From Cellulomonas soli (GTDB lineage Bacteria; Actinomycetota; Actinomycetes; Actinomycetales; Cellulomonadaceae): a stretch of DNA of 64,000 bases. The notes beneath the pieces were generated by a model, which ran no database searches, was not told where the DNA came from, and saw only the letters and a program-made list of their open reading frames with translations. The stretch lies in contig NZ_JACBZJ010000001.1 in assembly GCF_013409305.1 (NCBI RefSeq), positions 1,426,001 to 1,490,000 of the forward strand. Direction: 5' to 3'. A program made the position numbers and the translations under genes. Positions 37,317 to 46,967 of this stretch are shown piece by piece. Each line of letters opens with the position of its first letter. Position 1 is the stretch's first letter.

Positions 37317-40022
37317 ATGACCATGCCCGAACCGGACGCGACACCGCCCGACCAGGCCGCGGTGACCACACCCGCCCGGGGCGTGCCACTGGCCGCACCG
37401 GAGACGACCGCCCCGGACGACGCCGCGACTCCGGCTGCACCCTCCCTCGACGCGACGACTCCCGCGGCACCCCTGGCACCCGAGCCGACCCCCGCGGCCC
37501 CGCCGGTCCCGGCGGCACCCGGCTACGGTCCCGTGCCCCCCGCGCCCCAGTACGGACCGGTCCCGCCGGCCCAGCAGTACGGACCTGTCCCCCCGGGCCA
37601 GCAGTACGGACCTGTCCCCCCGGGCCAGCAGTACGGACCCGTTCCCCCCGGCCAGCAGTACGGACCCGTCCCCCCGGGCCAGCAGTACGGGCCGGTTCCT
37701 CCCGGTCAGCAGTACGGGCCGGTCCACCCCGGCCAGCAGTACGGGCCCGTCCCGGGGCAGCCCGGTGCCGCGCTCGTCCCGGCCGGTCCGAGCGGTCCGG
37801 GGCTCGGCGTGCTCGCCCTGCCTGCCGCCGCGGCCGGCATCGCGTACGCCGCGACGCTGCTCGTCGCCCTCGTCGCCTCGATCGCGCTCCTCGCGGCCGT
37901 CCCCAGCGACACGGCTCTGCCGGGCGGCGCGCTCGTGAGCCTGCCGTTCGTGCTGGCAGGCACCGCGCTGCTCGGGCCCCTGCACTCCAGCGGTTCGGCC
38001 TACGGCTACGACGCGATCTCCCTGCAGCTGACGATCGTCCCCCTCACGCTCAGCCTCGTGGCCCTCGCCGCCGTCGCCCTGTGGACCCGTCTGCGCGGGC
38101 GCGCGGACCGGACGGCCAAGGAGCGGTGGCGCGACGCGCTCATCACCGGAGGAGTCCTGGGCTTCGGCGGGGCGCTCCTCGCCGCGATCGTCCGACTCAC
38201 CTGGTCCGTGGACGTGCTGTTCGTCAGCGCCGACCTCAAGATCGGCGCCGCACCCTTCGGCACCCTGCTCGGCGGGTTCGTGATCGGGACCCTGGGCTCC
38301 GCGCTCGGCTCGGCGACGACGCGCCGCGGGCCGGACACGCGCCGCCTCGGGTTCGGCCTCCCCCGTGCCGTGAGCACCACGCTCGGCAACCTGCTCACCG
38401 CGGGTGCGGTCAGCACGGCACTGGTGGCCGTCGTCGGCCTCGTCGTCGGCATCATCAAGCTCGGTGTCACCACCACGATCACCCTGCTGCTCACGCTGCT
38501 GCCCAACGCCACGGCCTATGCGCTCGCGCTCGGCGGGTTCGGCGGGATCACGTCCAGCGGGAGCCTGACCGACGGCAGCGACCAGACCGCGTCCCTGCTC
38601 TCGGGCGACACCCCGGGCGGCATGTGGGCATGCGTCGCGCTCGTCCTGGTCGCCGTGCTGATCGCCGCCGTGCGCGGGTTCCTCGCCTCCGGTCCGCGCA
38701 GCTGGGGCGAGGCCTGGGTCACCCCGGCGGTCCTGCTGGTGGTCACCGGTCTCGGCGCGATCATCACCTCCGTGCGGTTCTCCACCTCGGGCGACCTGGC
38801 CGACTCCGACGCCGGAGCCCTGCACCTCAGCTTCCTGACGATCCTGCTCGCCGCCGTCTGGGGTCTGGTGATCGAGGTCGTCGAGCGCGTCGTCGCCCCG
38901 CTCGTCGTGAGCCTGGTCCCGGCACTGCCGGGCCTGTACGCGCGGGTCAGCGGGCGCGACCTCGCCGAGGTCCAGGAGGCACGCACCGAGGTCCCTGCCG
39001 GTGACCAGCGCACGGCGCGCATCATCGCCTTCAGCGTCCTCGGAGCGGTCGTCCTGATCGGCGCCGCACTGGGAGCCCGCGCGGTCGCGTCGAACGTCCT
39101 CTTCAGCCCGAAGGCACCCGTCGAGGCGTACGTCTCGGCGATCGAGGGCGGGCACGCCGCCGACGCCCTCGCCCTCGCCGACCCCGACCTGCCGACGGCT
39201 CAGCGCACCCTGCTGACGGACGACGTGTACGGCGCGGTGGAGAACCGGCCGACCGGCGGTCACATCACGGACGTCGAGACGAGCGGCGACGACGCATGGG
39301 TCACCGTGGAGTCCAAGCAGGACGGCGCGACCGTGACGCAGGAGCTGCACCTGACCAAGCAGGGTCACGCGTTCCTGCTCTTCGACCGGTGGGTGCTCGA
39401 CTCGCCCGAGGTCCCGTCGGTCGACCTGTACGCGGCGCTCCCGACCGACGCCACCTCGGTGCTCGTCAACGGCGTCGAGGTCGACGTGTCGGAGACCTCG
39501 ACGTTCTCGGCACTGCCCGGTACCTACACGGTGTCGCTGCCGGTCCCCGAGGGCTCCGACGAGCTGCTCACCAGCACCGAGGCCGACGTGGCCGTCGAGT
39601 GGTCGGACGAGTACGGGTCGGCGTACCTCGACTACGACGACGCGCTCACGTACGCCCTCACGGACGACGCCGCCTCGCAGGTCGAGGAGCTCGCCACGGG
39701 GTACCTGACGAAGGACTGCATCGGGGTCGGGACGCTCACCGTCGAGACCTGCGGGCTCGACATCTGGGAGTACCGCGAGGACGAGGCGACCGACGTCGCC
39801 TGGACGCTCGACGGGGACCCGACCCTCGAGACCACGCTCGAGTCGCCCGAGGAGATCCTCGTGCACGTCTCGGGCAGCGCGACCGTGTCGTACAACCTGC
39901 CGGCCGCCGACTACTGGCCGGCCGAGTCGCCGGTCGAGGCCGACGACTACGAGTTCTGGATCACGTACTCGATGAGCAGCGGCACGTTCGTGCAGACCGA
40001 CGTCAGCGAGTGGGGCTGGTGA
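37317..40022 (+). CDS. Large multi-pass membrane protein with YGPVPPGQQ repeats
   Basis: 901 residues. Order of parts: a Pro/Ala/Thr-rich cytoplasmic N-terminus (about 1-68), nine 9-residue repeats (QYGPVPPGQ type, about 69-148), roughly eight to ten membrane segments between about 160 and 540, another at about 563-585 (IIAFSVLGAVVLIGAALGA), then an extracellular C-terminal region of about 315 residues, acidic, with a Cys pair (TKDCIGVGTLTVETCG). The C-terminal part has the look of repeated beta modules (DVETSGDDAWVTVESKQDG). No family recognised as a whole. GAGGGGA precedes the ATG. Confidence 0.82.
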   Translation: MTMPEPDATPPDQAAVTTPARGVPLAAPETTAPDDAATPAAPSLDATTPAAPLAPEPTPAAPPVPAAPGYGPVPPAPQYGPVPPAQQYGPVPPGQQYGPVPPGQQYGPVPPGQQYGPVPPGQQYGPVPPGQQYGPVHPGQQYGPVPGQPGAALVPAGPSGPGLGVLALPAAAAGIAYAATLLVALVASIALLAAVPSDTALPGGALVSLPFVLAGTALLGPLHSSGSAYGYDAISLQLTIVPLTLSLVALAAVALWTRLRGRADRTAKERWRDALITGGVLGFGGALLAAIVRLTWSVDVLFVSADLKIGAAPFGTLLGGFVIGTLGSALGSATTRRGPDTRRLGFGLPRAVSTTLGNLLTAGAVSTALVAVVGLVVGIIKLGVTTTITLLLTLLPNATAYALALGGFGGITSSGSLTDGSDQTASLLSGDTPGGMWACVALVLVAVLIAAVRGFLASGPRSWGEAWVTPAVLLVVTGLGAIITSVRFSTSGDLADSDAGALHLSFLTILLAAVWGLVIEVVERVVAPLVVSLVPALPGLYARVSGRDLAEVQEARTEVPAGDQRTARIIAFSVLGAVVLIGAALGARAVASNVLFSPKAPVEAYVSAIEGGHAADALALADPDLPTAQRTLLTDDVYGAVENRPTGGHITDVETSGDDAWVTVESKQDGATVTQELHLTKQGHAFLLFDRWVLDSPEVPSVDLYAALPTDATSVLVNGVEVDVSETSTFSALPGTYTVSLPVPEGSDELLTSTEADVAVEWSDEYGSAYLDYDDALTYALTDDAASQVEELATGYLTKDCIGVGTLTVETCGLDIWEYREDEATDVAWTLDGDPTLETTLESPEEILVHVSGSATVSYNLPAADYWPAESPVEADDYEFWITYSMSSGTFVQTDVSEWGW
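37521..37760 (+). repeat. Nine tandem 27-base coding repeats
   Basis: Nine consecutive units of 27 bases, each encoding a variant of QYGPVPPGQ, inside the membrane-protein gene. Synonymous differences between units (GGACCT, GGACCC, GGGCCG) show they are not a very recent expansion, although two neighbouring units starting at 37575 are identical. The repeat is in frame, so unit number can vary without breaking the protein. Confidence 0.92.
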
Positions 40023-40321
40023 CGGCCCGCTGATCGGACCGGAGGTCGCACGCGCAGTCCCGGCGTGCGGCCTCCGCCCGTCTCGGGGGACGGGCGCTCG
40101 TCTCGGGGGACGGTGGCACGCACAGGGGGCAGGCACAGGAGGGCAGGCGGAGGAGGGCAGGGAACAGCCCGTGGGCCGGAACCCCTGACGGGGCCCTGCC
40201 GCGAAGGACGAGATCGCGGCTCCCACGGGCTGCGGTGACTGCCGGTATTCGCTCGTCGCCCGGCCGGATCACCGGCGGGGCCACGGGCGGACCAGACGAG
40301 TCCGTCCGAGTGCTCGGGCGG
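40023..40321. other. Non-coding stretch with repeats and a three-way-junction RNA candidate
   Basis: GTCTCGGGGGACGG occurs twice in tandem near 40080-40112, and GGAGGGCAG-like repeats follow at 40137-40161. At 40165-40232 an outer stem, CAGCCCGTGGG with CCCACGGGCTG, encloses two hairpins (CCCC/GGGG at 40182-40193; GCCGCG/CGCGGC at 40198-40220), a regular three-way junction. It lies downstream of the 12-codon ORF on the minus strand and may be its terminator or a structured RNA. Confidence 0.6.
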
Positions 40322-40360
40322 CTAGCGGGCAGCCACCTCACGCGTCCTGGAGTACTTCAT
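40322..40360 (-). CDS. 12-codon micro-ORF with strong ribosome-binding site
   Basis: Minus-strand frame MKYSRTREVAAR, ATG 40360, TAG at 40322-40324. AAGGAGGTGG at 40370-40379 is a near-perfect anti-Shine-Dalgarno match at good spacing. Upstream lie TTGGCG and TAGCGT hexamers 17 bases apart, and a three-way-junction RNA candidate follows the stop, so the whole looks like a self-contained transcription unit. I know no matching peptide family. Could be a leader peptide, small protein or sRNA with a decoy ORF. Confidence 0.5.
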   Translation of the reverse strand: MKYSRTREVAAR

Positions 40361-40391
40361 GTCCTGGACCACCTCCTTCCGTGTGCGGACG

Positions 40392-40420
40392 ACGCTACGA
40401 CTCGACCGCACGTCCGCCAA
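40392..40420 (-). promoter_or_regulatory. Sigma-70-type promoter of the micro-ORF
   Basis: On the minus strand TTGGCG (40420-40415), a 17-base spacer, then TAGCGT (40397-40392). The expected start is near 40385, about 25 bases before the micro-ORF ATG. It lies in the gap after the NmrA-type gene, so it is not simply that gene's promoter. Confidence 0.6.
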
Positions 40421-40475
40421 GGGGTTTTTCGCTGCGAGTCGGCGATCCTCCGGGTCGGCGCCGAGCGCATGCCGC

Positions 40476-41285
40476 TCACCAGCGACGATGCGCCAGGTGC
40501 TCGGCGAACGTGCCGATGCCGTCGGCGTGCTCGGGGGTCAGGTGCGCGCCCGCGCGGTACGCCGCGGCGACCTCGCCCGGGAACGGCACCGCCTGCACGC
40601 TGCGCCGGCGGCCGCGCGCGTCCAGGTACATGGCCGCCAGCTCGGTCGAGTCGATCACCTCGGGTCCGCCGAGGTCATCGACCCGACCCGCGGGACCGGC
40701 CTCGACCAGGCCGACGATCCGGGCGGCCACCTCACGCACGTCGACCGGCTGGACCGACGTCCCGGCAGGGACCACGGCCACCGGCCCGGCGCACAGCGCG
40801 CCGAGCATCGAGACGACGAGCTCGTGGAACTGCGTGGCCCGCAGGATCGTCCATGGCACACCGCCGTGCTCCACCAGGTGCTCGGCCTCGAGCTTCGCCT
40901 CGTAGTAGCGGAACGGGATGACGTCGACCCCGACGATCGACGGGTAGAGCAGGTGCGGCACGTGCGCGGAGCGGGCCGCGAGCAGGAGCCGTGCGATCGC
41001 CTCGACGTCGTCCAGCGGGTGCGACGGGTCGGTCGCGGCGTGCACGACCGCCGACACGCCGGACACCGCCGGGTCGAGGCCGTCGCCCGTGATCAGGTCG
41101 CCCTGCACCCACTCGACACCGCCCGGCACGAGCGGCGACCGCGGACGCCGGCTGAGCACCCGCACCGGTCGGCCGAGGTCGAGCAGCGTGTGCACGACCG
41201 CACGCCCGAGGGTGCCCGTGCCGCCGGTGACGAGCACGGGGGCCGGACCGGTCGTCGGGACGTCGGGTGCGGTGGGCGCGACCAT
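40476..41285 (-). CDS. NmrA/SDR-family NAD(P)-binding protein
   Basis: 269 residues. Rossmann motif TGGTGTLGRAVVHTLLDLG near the N-terminus, then RVLSRRPRS for NADP binding and VSAVVHAATDPSHPLDDVEA. The YYEAK motif replaces a canonical YxxxK, as in atypical (NmrA-like) SDR proteins, and PWTILRATQFHEL is typical of the group. These proteins act as NAD(P) sensors or small-molecule reductases. Several ATGs cluster at the start (41285, 41294); 41285 was chosen for the conserved region. Isolated gene downstream of hutI. Confidence 0.85.
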   Translation of the reverse strand: MVAPTAPDVPTTGPAPVLVTGGTGTLGRAVVHTLLDLGRPVRVLSRRPRSPLVPGGVEWVQGDLITGDGLDPAVSGVSAVVHAATDPSHPLDDVEAIARLLLAARSAHVPHLLYPSIVGVDVIPFRYYEAKLEAEHLVEHGGVPWTILRATQFHELVVSMLGALCAGPVAVVPAGTSVQPVDVREVAARIVGLVEAGPAGRVDDLGGPEVIDSTELAAMYLDARGRRRSVQAVPFPGEVAAAYRAGAHLTPEHADGIGTFAEHLAHRRW

Positions 41286-41371
41286 GGCGACCATCCTGCT
41301 GTCGGTCCGGCCCGTCGGCACGCGGAACGCGTCACGGGGGGCGAGGGCTCAGCGGCCGGCGGCGAACCAGG

Positions 41372-42586
41372 TCACCTCGGCGGCGAGGGCGCGGGAGACG
41401 GGTGCTCGACGTGCCCACGCCCGGGCAGCTCCAGGGTCCGGGCGAGCGGGACCCCCGGCCGGTACGCGAGGTGACGGTGGCTCGGCGCGTCGAGCACGCA
41501 CAGGTCGGCGCGGGCACCCACGCGCAGGTGCCCGACGTCGTCGCGGCGCAGCGCACGGGCACCCGCGAGGGTCGCCGCGCGCACCGCCTCGCCGGTCGTC
41601 ATGCCCATGAGCGAGACGGCGAGCGCGACCATGAGCGGCATCGACGTCGAGTAGCACGTGCCGGGGTTGCAGTCGGTGGCGAGGGCCACCTCGATGCCCG
41701 CGTCGAGCAGGCGGCGGGCGTCCGGGAACGGGGACCGGGTGCTCAGCTCGACGCCCGGCAGCAGCGTGACGACCGGTCCGCCGTGCGCGGCGGCGTCCGC
41801 GAGCCCGGCCACGTCGCCGTCGCTGAGGTGGGTCGCGTGGTCGACGCTCGCGGCGCCGAGCTCGACGGCGAGCCGCGCCCCCGGCCCGGGGCCGAGCTGG
41901 TTGCCGTGCACGCGCAGCCCGAGACCGGCCGCGGCCGCGGCGGCCAGGACCGTGCGCGACTCGTCCTCGTCGAAGGCGACGGGCGATCCGGGCTCGCAGA
42001 ACACGTCGGCCCAGCGGGCCAGGGGTGCGCAGGCGGCGAGCATGGGGCCGGTGACCAGGGCGAGGTAGTCGGAGCGGTCGACGCCGTCCGGGACGACGTG
42101 CGCGCCGAGGAACGTCGTCTCGGGCGTGATGGTGCGGGCCACGCGGAGCAGGCGTTCTTCGGTGGGGACATCGAGGCCGTAGCCGCTCTTGACCTCGATC
42201 GTGGTGGTGCCCTGGCGGCGGGCCTCGGCGGCGAGCGCGCGGGCGCGGGCGGTGAGCCGGTCGGTGCTCGCGGCGCGGGTCGCGGCGACGGTGGTCGCGA
42301 TCCCCCCGCCGGTGTAGCGCAGGCCGGCGGAGCGGGCCTCGAACTCGGCGGAGCGGTCGCCCGCGAAGACGAGGTGGGTGTGCGAGTCGACGAACCCGGG
42401 CAGGACCGCGGCACCGTCGAGGTCCTGGTGGGTGTCGGCGGCGGGGGCGGCCGCGCGCGGGCCGGTCCAGGCGACGTGCCCGTCGACCACGACGAGAGCG
42501 GCGTCCTCAGCGACACCCAGCGGGCCCGGGTGCTGCGGGTCGAACGTGACGAGCTCGCCGATGCCGGTGACGAGGTGCGCCGTCAT
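41372..42586 (-). CDS. hutI: Imidazolonepropionase
   Basis: 404 residues, amidohydrolase superfamily. Metal motif [12 protein letters not shown] near residue 72, VKSGYGLD, and [11 protein letters not shown] near the C-terminus are HutI signatures. It hydrolyses imidazolone propionate to N-formimidoyl-glutamate, the third step of histidine degradation. ATG 42586 overlaps the hutF stop by four bases. Last gene of the hut operon. Confidence 0.96.
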   Translation of the reverse strand: MTAHLVTGIGELVTFDPQHPGPLGVAEDAALVVVDGHVAWTGPRAAAPAADTHQDLDGAAVLPGFVDSHTHLVFAGDRSAEFEARSAGLRYTGGGIATTVAATRAASTDRLTARARALAAEARRQGTTTIEVKSGYGLDVPTEERLLRVARTITPETTFLGAHVVPDGVDRSDYLALVTGPMLAACAPLARWADVFCEPGSPVAFDEDESRTVLAAAAAAGLGLRVHGNQLGPGPGARLAVELGAASVDHATHLSDGDVAGLADAAAHGGPVVTLLPGVELSTRSPFPDARRLLDAGIEVALATDCNPGTCYSTSMPLMVALAVSLMGMTTGEAVRAATLAGARALRRDDVGHLRVGARADLCVLDAPSHRHLAYRPGVPLARTLELPGRGHVEHPSPAPSPPR

Positions 42587-44025
42587 CGCCCGCCCCTTCC
42601 TGCCCCGGACTGTGCGGTCGCGGACCGCGCTGTGGCGGACCGTGCTGTGGCGGACCACGCCGCGTCCACGGCCCGGGTCATCAGCATGCCGACGTCGCCC
42701 AGCCGGTGCACGCCGCCGCTGACGACGACCGCACCCCCGGCGATCACCGTGTCGACGTCCGACGAGCCGGCGACCAGCACGATCTGCTCGGGTGACGCCC
42801 CGGCGGTGCGCGGGGTGTCGGTCCGCACCGCGACCAGGTCGGCTCGAGCCCCGGGCTCGATCCGGCCGGCACCCGGGTCGCCGAGCGTGGCGTGCCCGTC
42901 GGCGGTGAGCATCGTCGTGAGGGCGGCGGGGGTGAGGACGCCGCGCGTGCCGCCGGCCAGCCGCGCGTGCATCTCGACGAGCCGGGCCTCGCCGAGCAGG
43001 TCGGTGAGCACGTGCTGGTCGCTGCCGACGCTGAGCCGCACCCCGGCGGCACTCAGGCGTGCGACGGGCGCCAGGCCGTCGCCGAGGTCCTGCTCGGTGC
43101 TCGGGCAGATGCTGACGCCGGCGCGCGCGGCGCCGAGGAGCGCGATGTCGTCGTCGGTGAGGTGCACGGCGTGCACGGCGGTCGTGGCCGGTCCGAGCGC
43201 TCCGGTCTCGGCCAGCAGGCCCGTGGGGGTCGTGCCGTAGGCGGCCAGGCATGCCGCGTTCTCCGCCGGCTGCTCGGACACGTGCACGTGCAGCGGGACT
43301 CCCCGGTCGCGGGCCACGTCGGCCACGGCCGTGAGGTCCGGCGGGGTCACGGCCCGCACGGAGTGCACGGCGGCTGCGGGTCGCAGGTGCCCGTCCGGGC
43401 GGAGGGACGCCGTGCGCTCGGCCCACGCCTCGACGTCGCCGTCACCGAACCGGAGCTGGGGACCGTCGAGCGGGAGCGGTGCGCCGGTCCCGGGTGCGAG
43501 GCCGCCGGCCAGGTAGCAGGTGTCGAGCAGGGTGACGCGCACCCCGGCGTCGCGGGCGGCCTCCCGCAGGGCCTCGGCCATCACGTTCGGCTCGGCGTAC
43601 GGGCGACCGTCGGGAGCGTGGTGCAGGTAGTGGAACTCGCCGACCGCGGTGACGCCGGCGAGCGCCATCTCGGCGTAGGTCGCCCGCGCCAGGTCGAGGT
43701 ACGTCTCGGGTGTGAGGGTGCCTGCGAGCGCGTACATCCGCTCGCGCCAGGTCCAGAACGTGCCGCCGTCGCCGTGCGTGCGCCCGCGCAGCGCCCGGTG
43801 GAACGCGTGCGAGTGCGTGTTCGCCAGGCCGGGCAGGACGACCCCGGGCAGCCGGTGGTCGTCCGGGCGCGGGTCCGTGCCGGGGACCACGGTGGTGAAC
43901 CGCCCGTCCGCGACCTCGAGGCGGACGCGGTGCGTGAGGCCGGTCGGCAGCCAGGCGGACGGGCACCAGTAGGCCGTGCCCTCGGGGGAACGGCTCGGCG
44001 GAGCGTCCGTCGCCTCGCTCGTCAC
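42583..44025 (-). CDS. hutF: Formimidoylglutamate deiminase
   Basis: 480 residues. [16 protein letters not shown] holds the zinc His pair, [12 protein letters not shown] and [12 protein letters not shown] follow, and [16 protein letters not shown] holds the catalytic Asp. HutF deiminates N-formimidoyl-glutamate to N-formyl-glutamate. The C-terminus carries a short tandem repeat, [15 protein letters not shown], not expected in the family, encoded at about 42607-42660. GTG 44025 overlaps the M20 amidohydrolase stop by four bases. Confidence 0.95.
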   Translation of the reverse strand: MTSEATDAPPSRSPEGTAYWCPSAWLPTGLTHRVRLEVADGRFTTVVPGTDPRPDDHRLPGVVLPGLANTHSHAFHRALRGRTHGDGGTFWTWRERMYALAGTLTPETYLDLARATYAEMALAGVTAVGEFHYLHHAPDGRPYAEPNVMAEALREAARDAGVRVTLLDTCYLAGGLAPGTGAPLPLDGPQLRFGDGDVEAWAERTASLRPDGHLRPAAAVHSVRAVTPPDLTAVADVARDRGVPLHVHVSEQPAENAACLAAYGTTPTGLLAETGALGPATTAVHAVHLTDDDIALLGAARAGVSICPSTEQDLGDGLAPVARLSAAGVRLSVGSDQHVLTDLLGEARLVEMHARLAGGTRGVLTPAALTTMLTADGHATLGDPGAGRIEPGARADLVAVRTDTPRTAGASPEQIVLVAGSSDVDTVIAGGAVVVSGGVHRLGDVGMLMTRAVDAAWSATARSATARSATAQSGAGRGGR

Positions 44026-45242
44026 GCCGGCACGTCCCCGACGAGCCGGGTCAGCGCCGCGGTGAGCGCGCCGACACCGATCAGGCAGTCGGCCTCGTCC
44101 GCGTCCTCCGCCGGGTCGTGCGAGACGCCCGTGGGGTTGCGCACGAACAGCATGGTCGTCGGCACGCCCGCCGCCGCGAGGATCCCGGCGTCGTGCCCGG
44201 CGCCGGTGCTCAGGTGCGGGGGTGTCAGCCCGGCGTCCCCGAGGGCTGCGGCGACGGTGTCGGACAGGTCGGCGTCCAGCACGGTCGGTCCGGTCCACGA
44301 CTCCTCGACAGGCGCGTACCCGCGCAGCCGGTCGAGGACCTGGCGGACGCGGTGCTCGTCGTCGGCGCGCACGTCGAGCCACGCGCGGACCAGCGAGGGG
44401 ATCGCGTTGACGCCGTTCGGCTCGACGACGACCTTGCCGACGGTGGCCAGCGCCCCGGCCTCGAGCGCGGCGGCGCGGACCTCCTGGACGAGCGCGGCGA
44501 GGGCGAGCATCGGGTCGACGCGATCGGCGAGCGGGGTGGTCCCGGCGTGGTCGCCGCGTCCGTGCAGGTCGACGCGCCAGCGGCCGTGCGGCCAGATGGC
44601 CCGTCCGACGCCGACGGGGTCGCCGGAGTGCACCAGGGCCCGGCCCTGCTCGACGTGCAGCTCGACGAACGAGCCGACACGGGCGAGGGCCTGCGGGTCG
44701 GGGCCGAGCGTCGAGGGGTCGCGTCCGGCGGCGCGCAGCGCGTCGGCCAGGGTGGTGCCGCCGGTGTCGCGCAGCCCGAGCGCCCGGTCCGGGCCGAGGA
44801 CCCCGGTGAGCAGCCGGGACCCGGCGCACGCGACGCCGAACCGGCCACCTTCCTCCTCGGTGAAGCACGCGACGCCGAGCGGGCGGGAGGGACGGACGCC
44901 GCGGGCGCGCAGCTCGTCGACCGCGGCCAGGGCGCTGACCACCCCGAGGGGACCGTCGAACGCGCCGCCGCCGGGCACGGAGTCGAGGTGGCTGCCGGTC
45001 ACGACACCGGGACCGTCGGCGTCGGGGTCGCCCCACCACGCCCACTGGTTGCCCGCGCGGTCCTCCACCAGGTCCAGGCCACGGGCGACGGCCTGCGCGG
45101 CGAACCACTCCCGCAGGGTCAGGTCGTCGTGCGTCCACGCCAGACGCTGGTAGCCGCCGGTCGTGGCGCGTCCGACGGGGGCCAGGTCGCGCCAGGCCGT
45201 GCGGAACCCGGCGACCGTCTCGGGGGCGAGGGTCGTGCTCAC
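44022..45242 (-). CDS. M20-family amidohydrolase of the hut operon (annotated allantoate amidohydrolase-like)
   Basis: 406 residues, M20/M40 amidase fold. Metal ligands: [15 protein letters not shown] (His, Asp), FTEEEGGRF (Glu pair), [12 protein letters not shown] (His) and GAGHDAGIL (His). [11 protein letters not shown] is the substrate/dimer loop of N-carbamoyl-amino-acid hydrolases. No HutG is present, so it is a good candidate for hydrolysing the N-formyl-glutamate made by HutF. GTG 45242 overlaps the hutU stop by four bases. Confidence 0.9.
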   Translation of the reverse strand: MSTTLAPETVAGFRTAWRDLAPVGRATTGGYQRLAWTHDDLTLREWFAAQAVARGLDLVEDRAGNQWAWWGDPDADGPGVVTGSHLDSVPGGGAFDGPLGVVSALAAVDELRARGVRPSRPLGVACFTEEEGGRFGVACAGSRLLTGVLGPDRALGLRDTGGTTLADALRAAGRDPSTLGPDPQALARVGSFVELHVEQGRALVHSGDPVGVGRAIWPHGRWRVDLHGRGDHAGTTPLADRVDPMLALAALVQEVRAAALEAGALATVGKVVVEPNGVNAIPSLVRAWLDVRADDEHRVRQVLDRLRGYAPVEESWTGPTVLDADLSDTVAAALGDAGLTPPHLSTGAGHDAGILAAAGVPTTMLFVRNPTGVSHDPAEDADEADCLIGVGALTAALTRLVGDVPA

Positions 45243-46900
45243 GCCTCGCCTCCTTCGGTCATCGGGATGCGCAGCCCGTGGTCGCGCGCGACCTGCTCGG
45301 CCTGCGGGTACCCGGCGTCCACGTGCCGCAGCACCCCGGTGGCCGGGTCGTTGGCCAGCACGCGGGCCAGCTTGCGGGCGGCCAGCTCGGTGCCGTCGGC
45401 CACGCTGACCTGCCCGGCGTGGATCGAGCGGCCCATGCCGACACCCCCGCCGTGGTGGATCGACACCCACGTCGCCCCCGAGGACGCCGAGACGAGCGCG
45501 TTGAGCAGCGGCCAGTCGGCGATCGCGTCGGAGCCGTCCGCCATGGCCTCGGTCTCCCGGTAGGGCGAGGCCACCGACCCGGAGTCCAGGTGGTCGCGGC
45601 CGATGACGATCGGGGCGCTGACCTCGCCCGACGCGACGAGCTCGTTGAACCGCAGGCCCGCCCGGTCGCGCTCACCGTGGCCGAGCCAGCAGATGCGGGC
45701 GGGCAGGCCCTGGAACGCGACCCGCTCCTGCGCGGCGCGGATCCAGCGGTGCAGGTGGTCGTCCTCGAACAGGTCGAGCACCGCGCGGTCGGTCGCGGCG
45801 ATGTCGGCCGGGTCGCCCGACAGCGCCGCCCACCGGAACGGCCCCTTGCCCTGCGCGAACAGCGGCCGGATGTACGCGGGCACGAACCCGGGGAAGTCGA
45901 ACGCGCGCTCGTACCCGCCGCGCTGCGCCTCGGCACGGATCGAGTTGCCGTAGTCGAAGACCTCCGCGCCGGCGTCCAGGTAGCCGACCATCGCCTCGAC
46001 GTGCACGGCCATCGACGCGCGCGCCCGGTCGGTGAACTCCTCCGGCTCGCGCCGGGTGTAGTCGGCCCAGTCGGCGACCTCGACGCCCAGCGGCAGGTAC
46101 GACAGCGGGTCGTGCGCGGAGGTCTGGTCGGTGACCACGTCGACCTCGACGCCACGACGCAGCAGCTCGGGCAGCACGGCCGCGCAGTTGCCGGTGAGCC
46201 CGACCGACAGCGCCCGCCGCTCGGTGCGGGCCGACTCGACCAGCGCGAGCGCCGCGTCCAGGTCGTCGGCCACCACGTCCAGGTACCGCTCGCGCTGCCG
46301 CCGGTGCAGGCGGGCGGCGTCGACGTCGACCACCAGGCACACGCCGCCGTTGAGCGTGACGGCCAACGGCTGCGCCCCGCCCATGCCACCGCACCCTCCG
46401 GTCACGGTGAGCGTGCCGGCCAACGTCCCGCCGAACCGCTTGGCGGCCACCGCGGCCAACGTCTCGTACGTGCCCTGCAGGATGCCCTGGGCGCCGATGT
46501 AGATCCACGACCCGGCGGTCATCTGCCCGTACATGGTCAGGCCGAGCTGCTCGAGGCGGCGGAACTCGGGCCACGTCGCCCAGTCCCCCACCAGGTTCGA
46601 GTTGGCCAGCAGCACGCGCGGCGCCCACTCGTGCGTGGTGAGCACGCCGACGGGCTTGCCGGACTGGACGAGCAGCGTCTCGTCGTCGCCGAGCGTGGTC
46701 AGGGTCCGCACGATCGCGTCGTACGCGTCCCAGGAGCGGGCCGCGCGGCCCGTGCCGCCGTAGACGACGAGGTCGTCGGGGCGTTCGGCGACCTCCGGGT
46801 CGAGGTTGTTCATGAGCATCCGCAGCGGCGCCTCGGTCTGCCACGAGCGGGCGGTCAGCTGGGTGCCGCGCGGGGCGCGGACGGGGCGAGGTCCGGACAT
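45239..46900 (-). CDS. hutU: Urocanate hydratase
   Basis: 553 residues, normal length. Urocanase signatures: [29 protein letters not shown], the NAD-binding [14 protein letters not shown], and [17 protein letters not shown] near the C-terminus with FDYGNSIR in between. It converts urocanate to imidazolone propionate using NAD as cofactor. GGAGGA precedes ATG 46900. It follows hutH by 67 bases; that gap contains a GGTGGCGATTCGG tandem repeat. Confidence 0.97.
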   Translation of the reverse strand: MSGPRPVRAPRGTQLTARSWQTEAPLRMLMNNLDPEVAERPDDLVVYGGTGRAARSWDAYDAIVRTLTTLGDDETLLVQSGKPVGVLTTHEWAPRVLLANSNLVGDWATWPEFRRLEQLGLTMYGQMTAGSWIYIGAQGILQGTYETLAAVAAKRFGGTLAGTLTVTGGCGGMGGAQPLAVTLNGGVCLVVDVDAARLHRRQRERYLDVVADDLDAALALVESARTERRALSVGLTGNCAAVLPELLRRGVEVDVVTDQTSAHDPLSYLPLGVEVADWADYTRREPEEFTDRARASMAVHVEAMVGYLDAGAEVFDYGNSIRAEAQRGGYERAFDFPGFVPAYIRPLFAQGKGPFRWAALSGDPADIAATDRAVLDLFEDDHLHRWIRAAQERVAFQGLPARICWLGHGERDRAGLRFNELVASGEVSAPIVIGRDHLDSGSVASPYRETEAMADGSDAIADWPLLNALVSASSGATWVSIHHGGGVGMGRSIHAGQVSVADGTELAARKLARVLANDPATGVLRHVDAGYPQAEQVARDHGLRIPMTEGGEA

Positions 46901-46967
46901 CGGGTCCTCCGGGTTCAGGGTGGCGATTCGGGGTGGCGATTCGGGGTCGGGGTTCGGGGGCGCAGGG

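Noticed and set aside
37521..37760. Regular 27-base repeats that could suggest a CRISPR array
   Set aside because: Units are contiguous without spacers, are in frame and encode a Pro/Tyr/Gln repeat in a membrane protein; no cas genes are nearby.
40003..40341. A 112-codon minus-strand frame covering the three-way-junction region
   Set aside because: Pro/Arg/Ser-rich, overlaps the end of the membrane protein gene and lacks a start signal; the 12-codon ORF in another frame has the ribosome-binding site instead.
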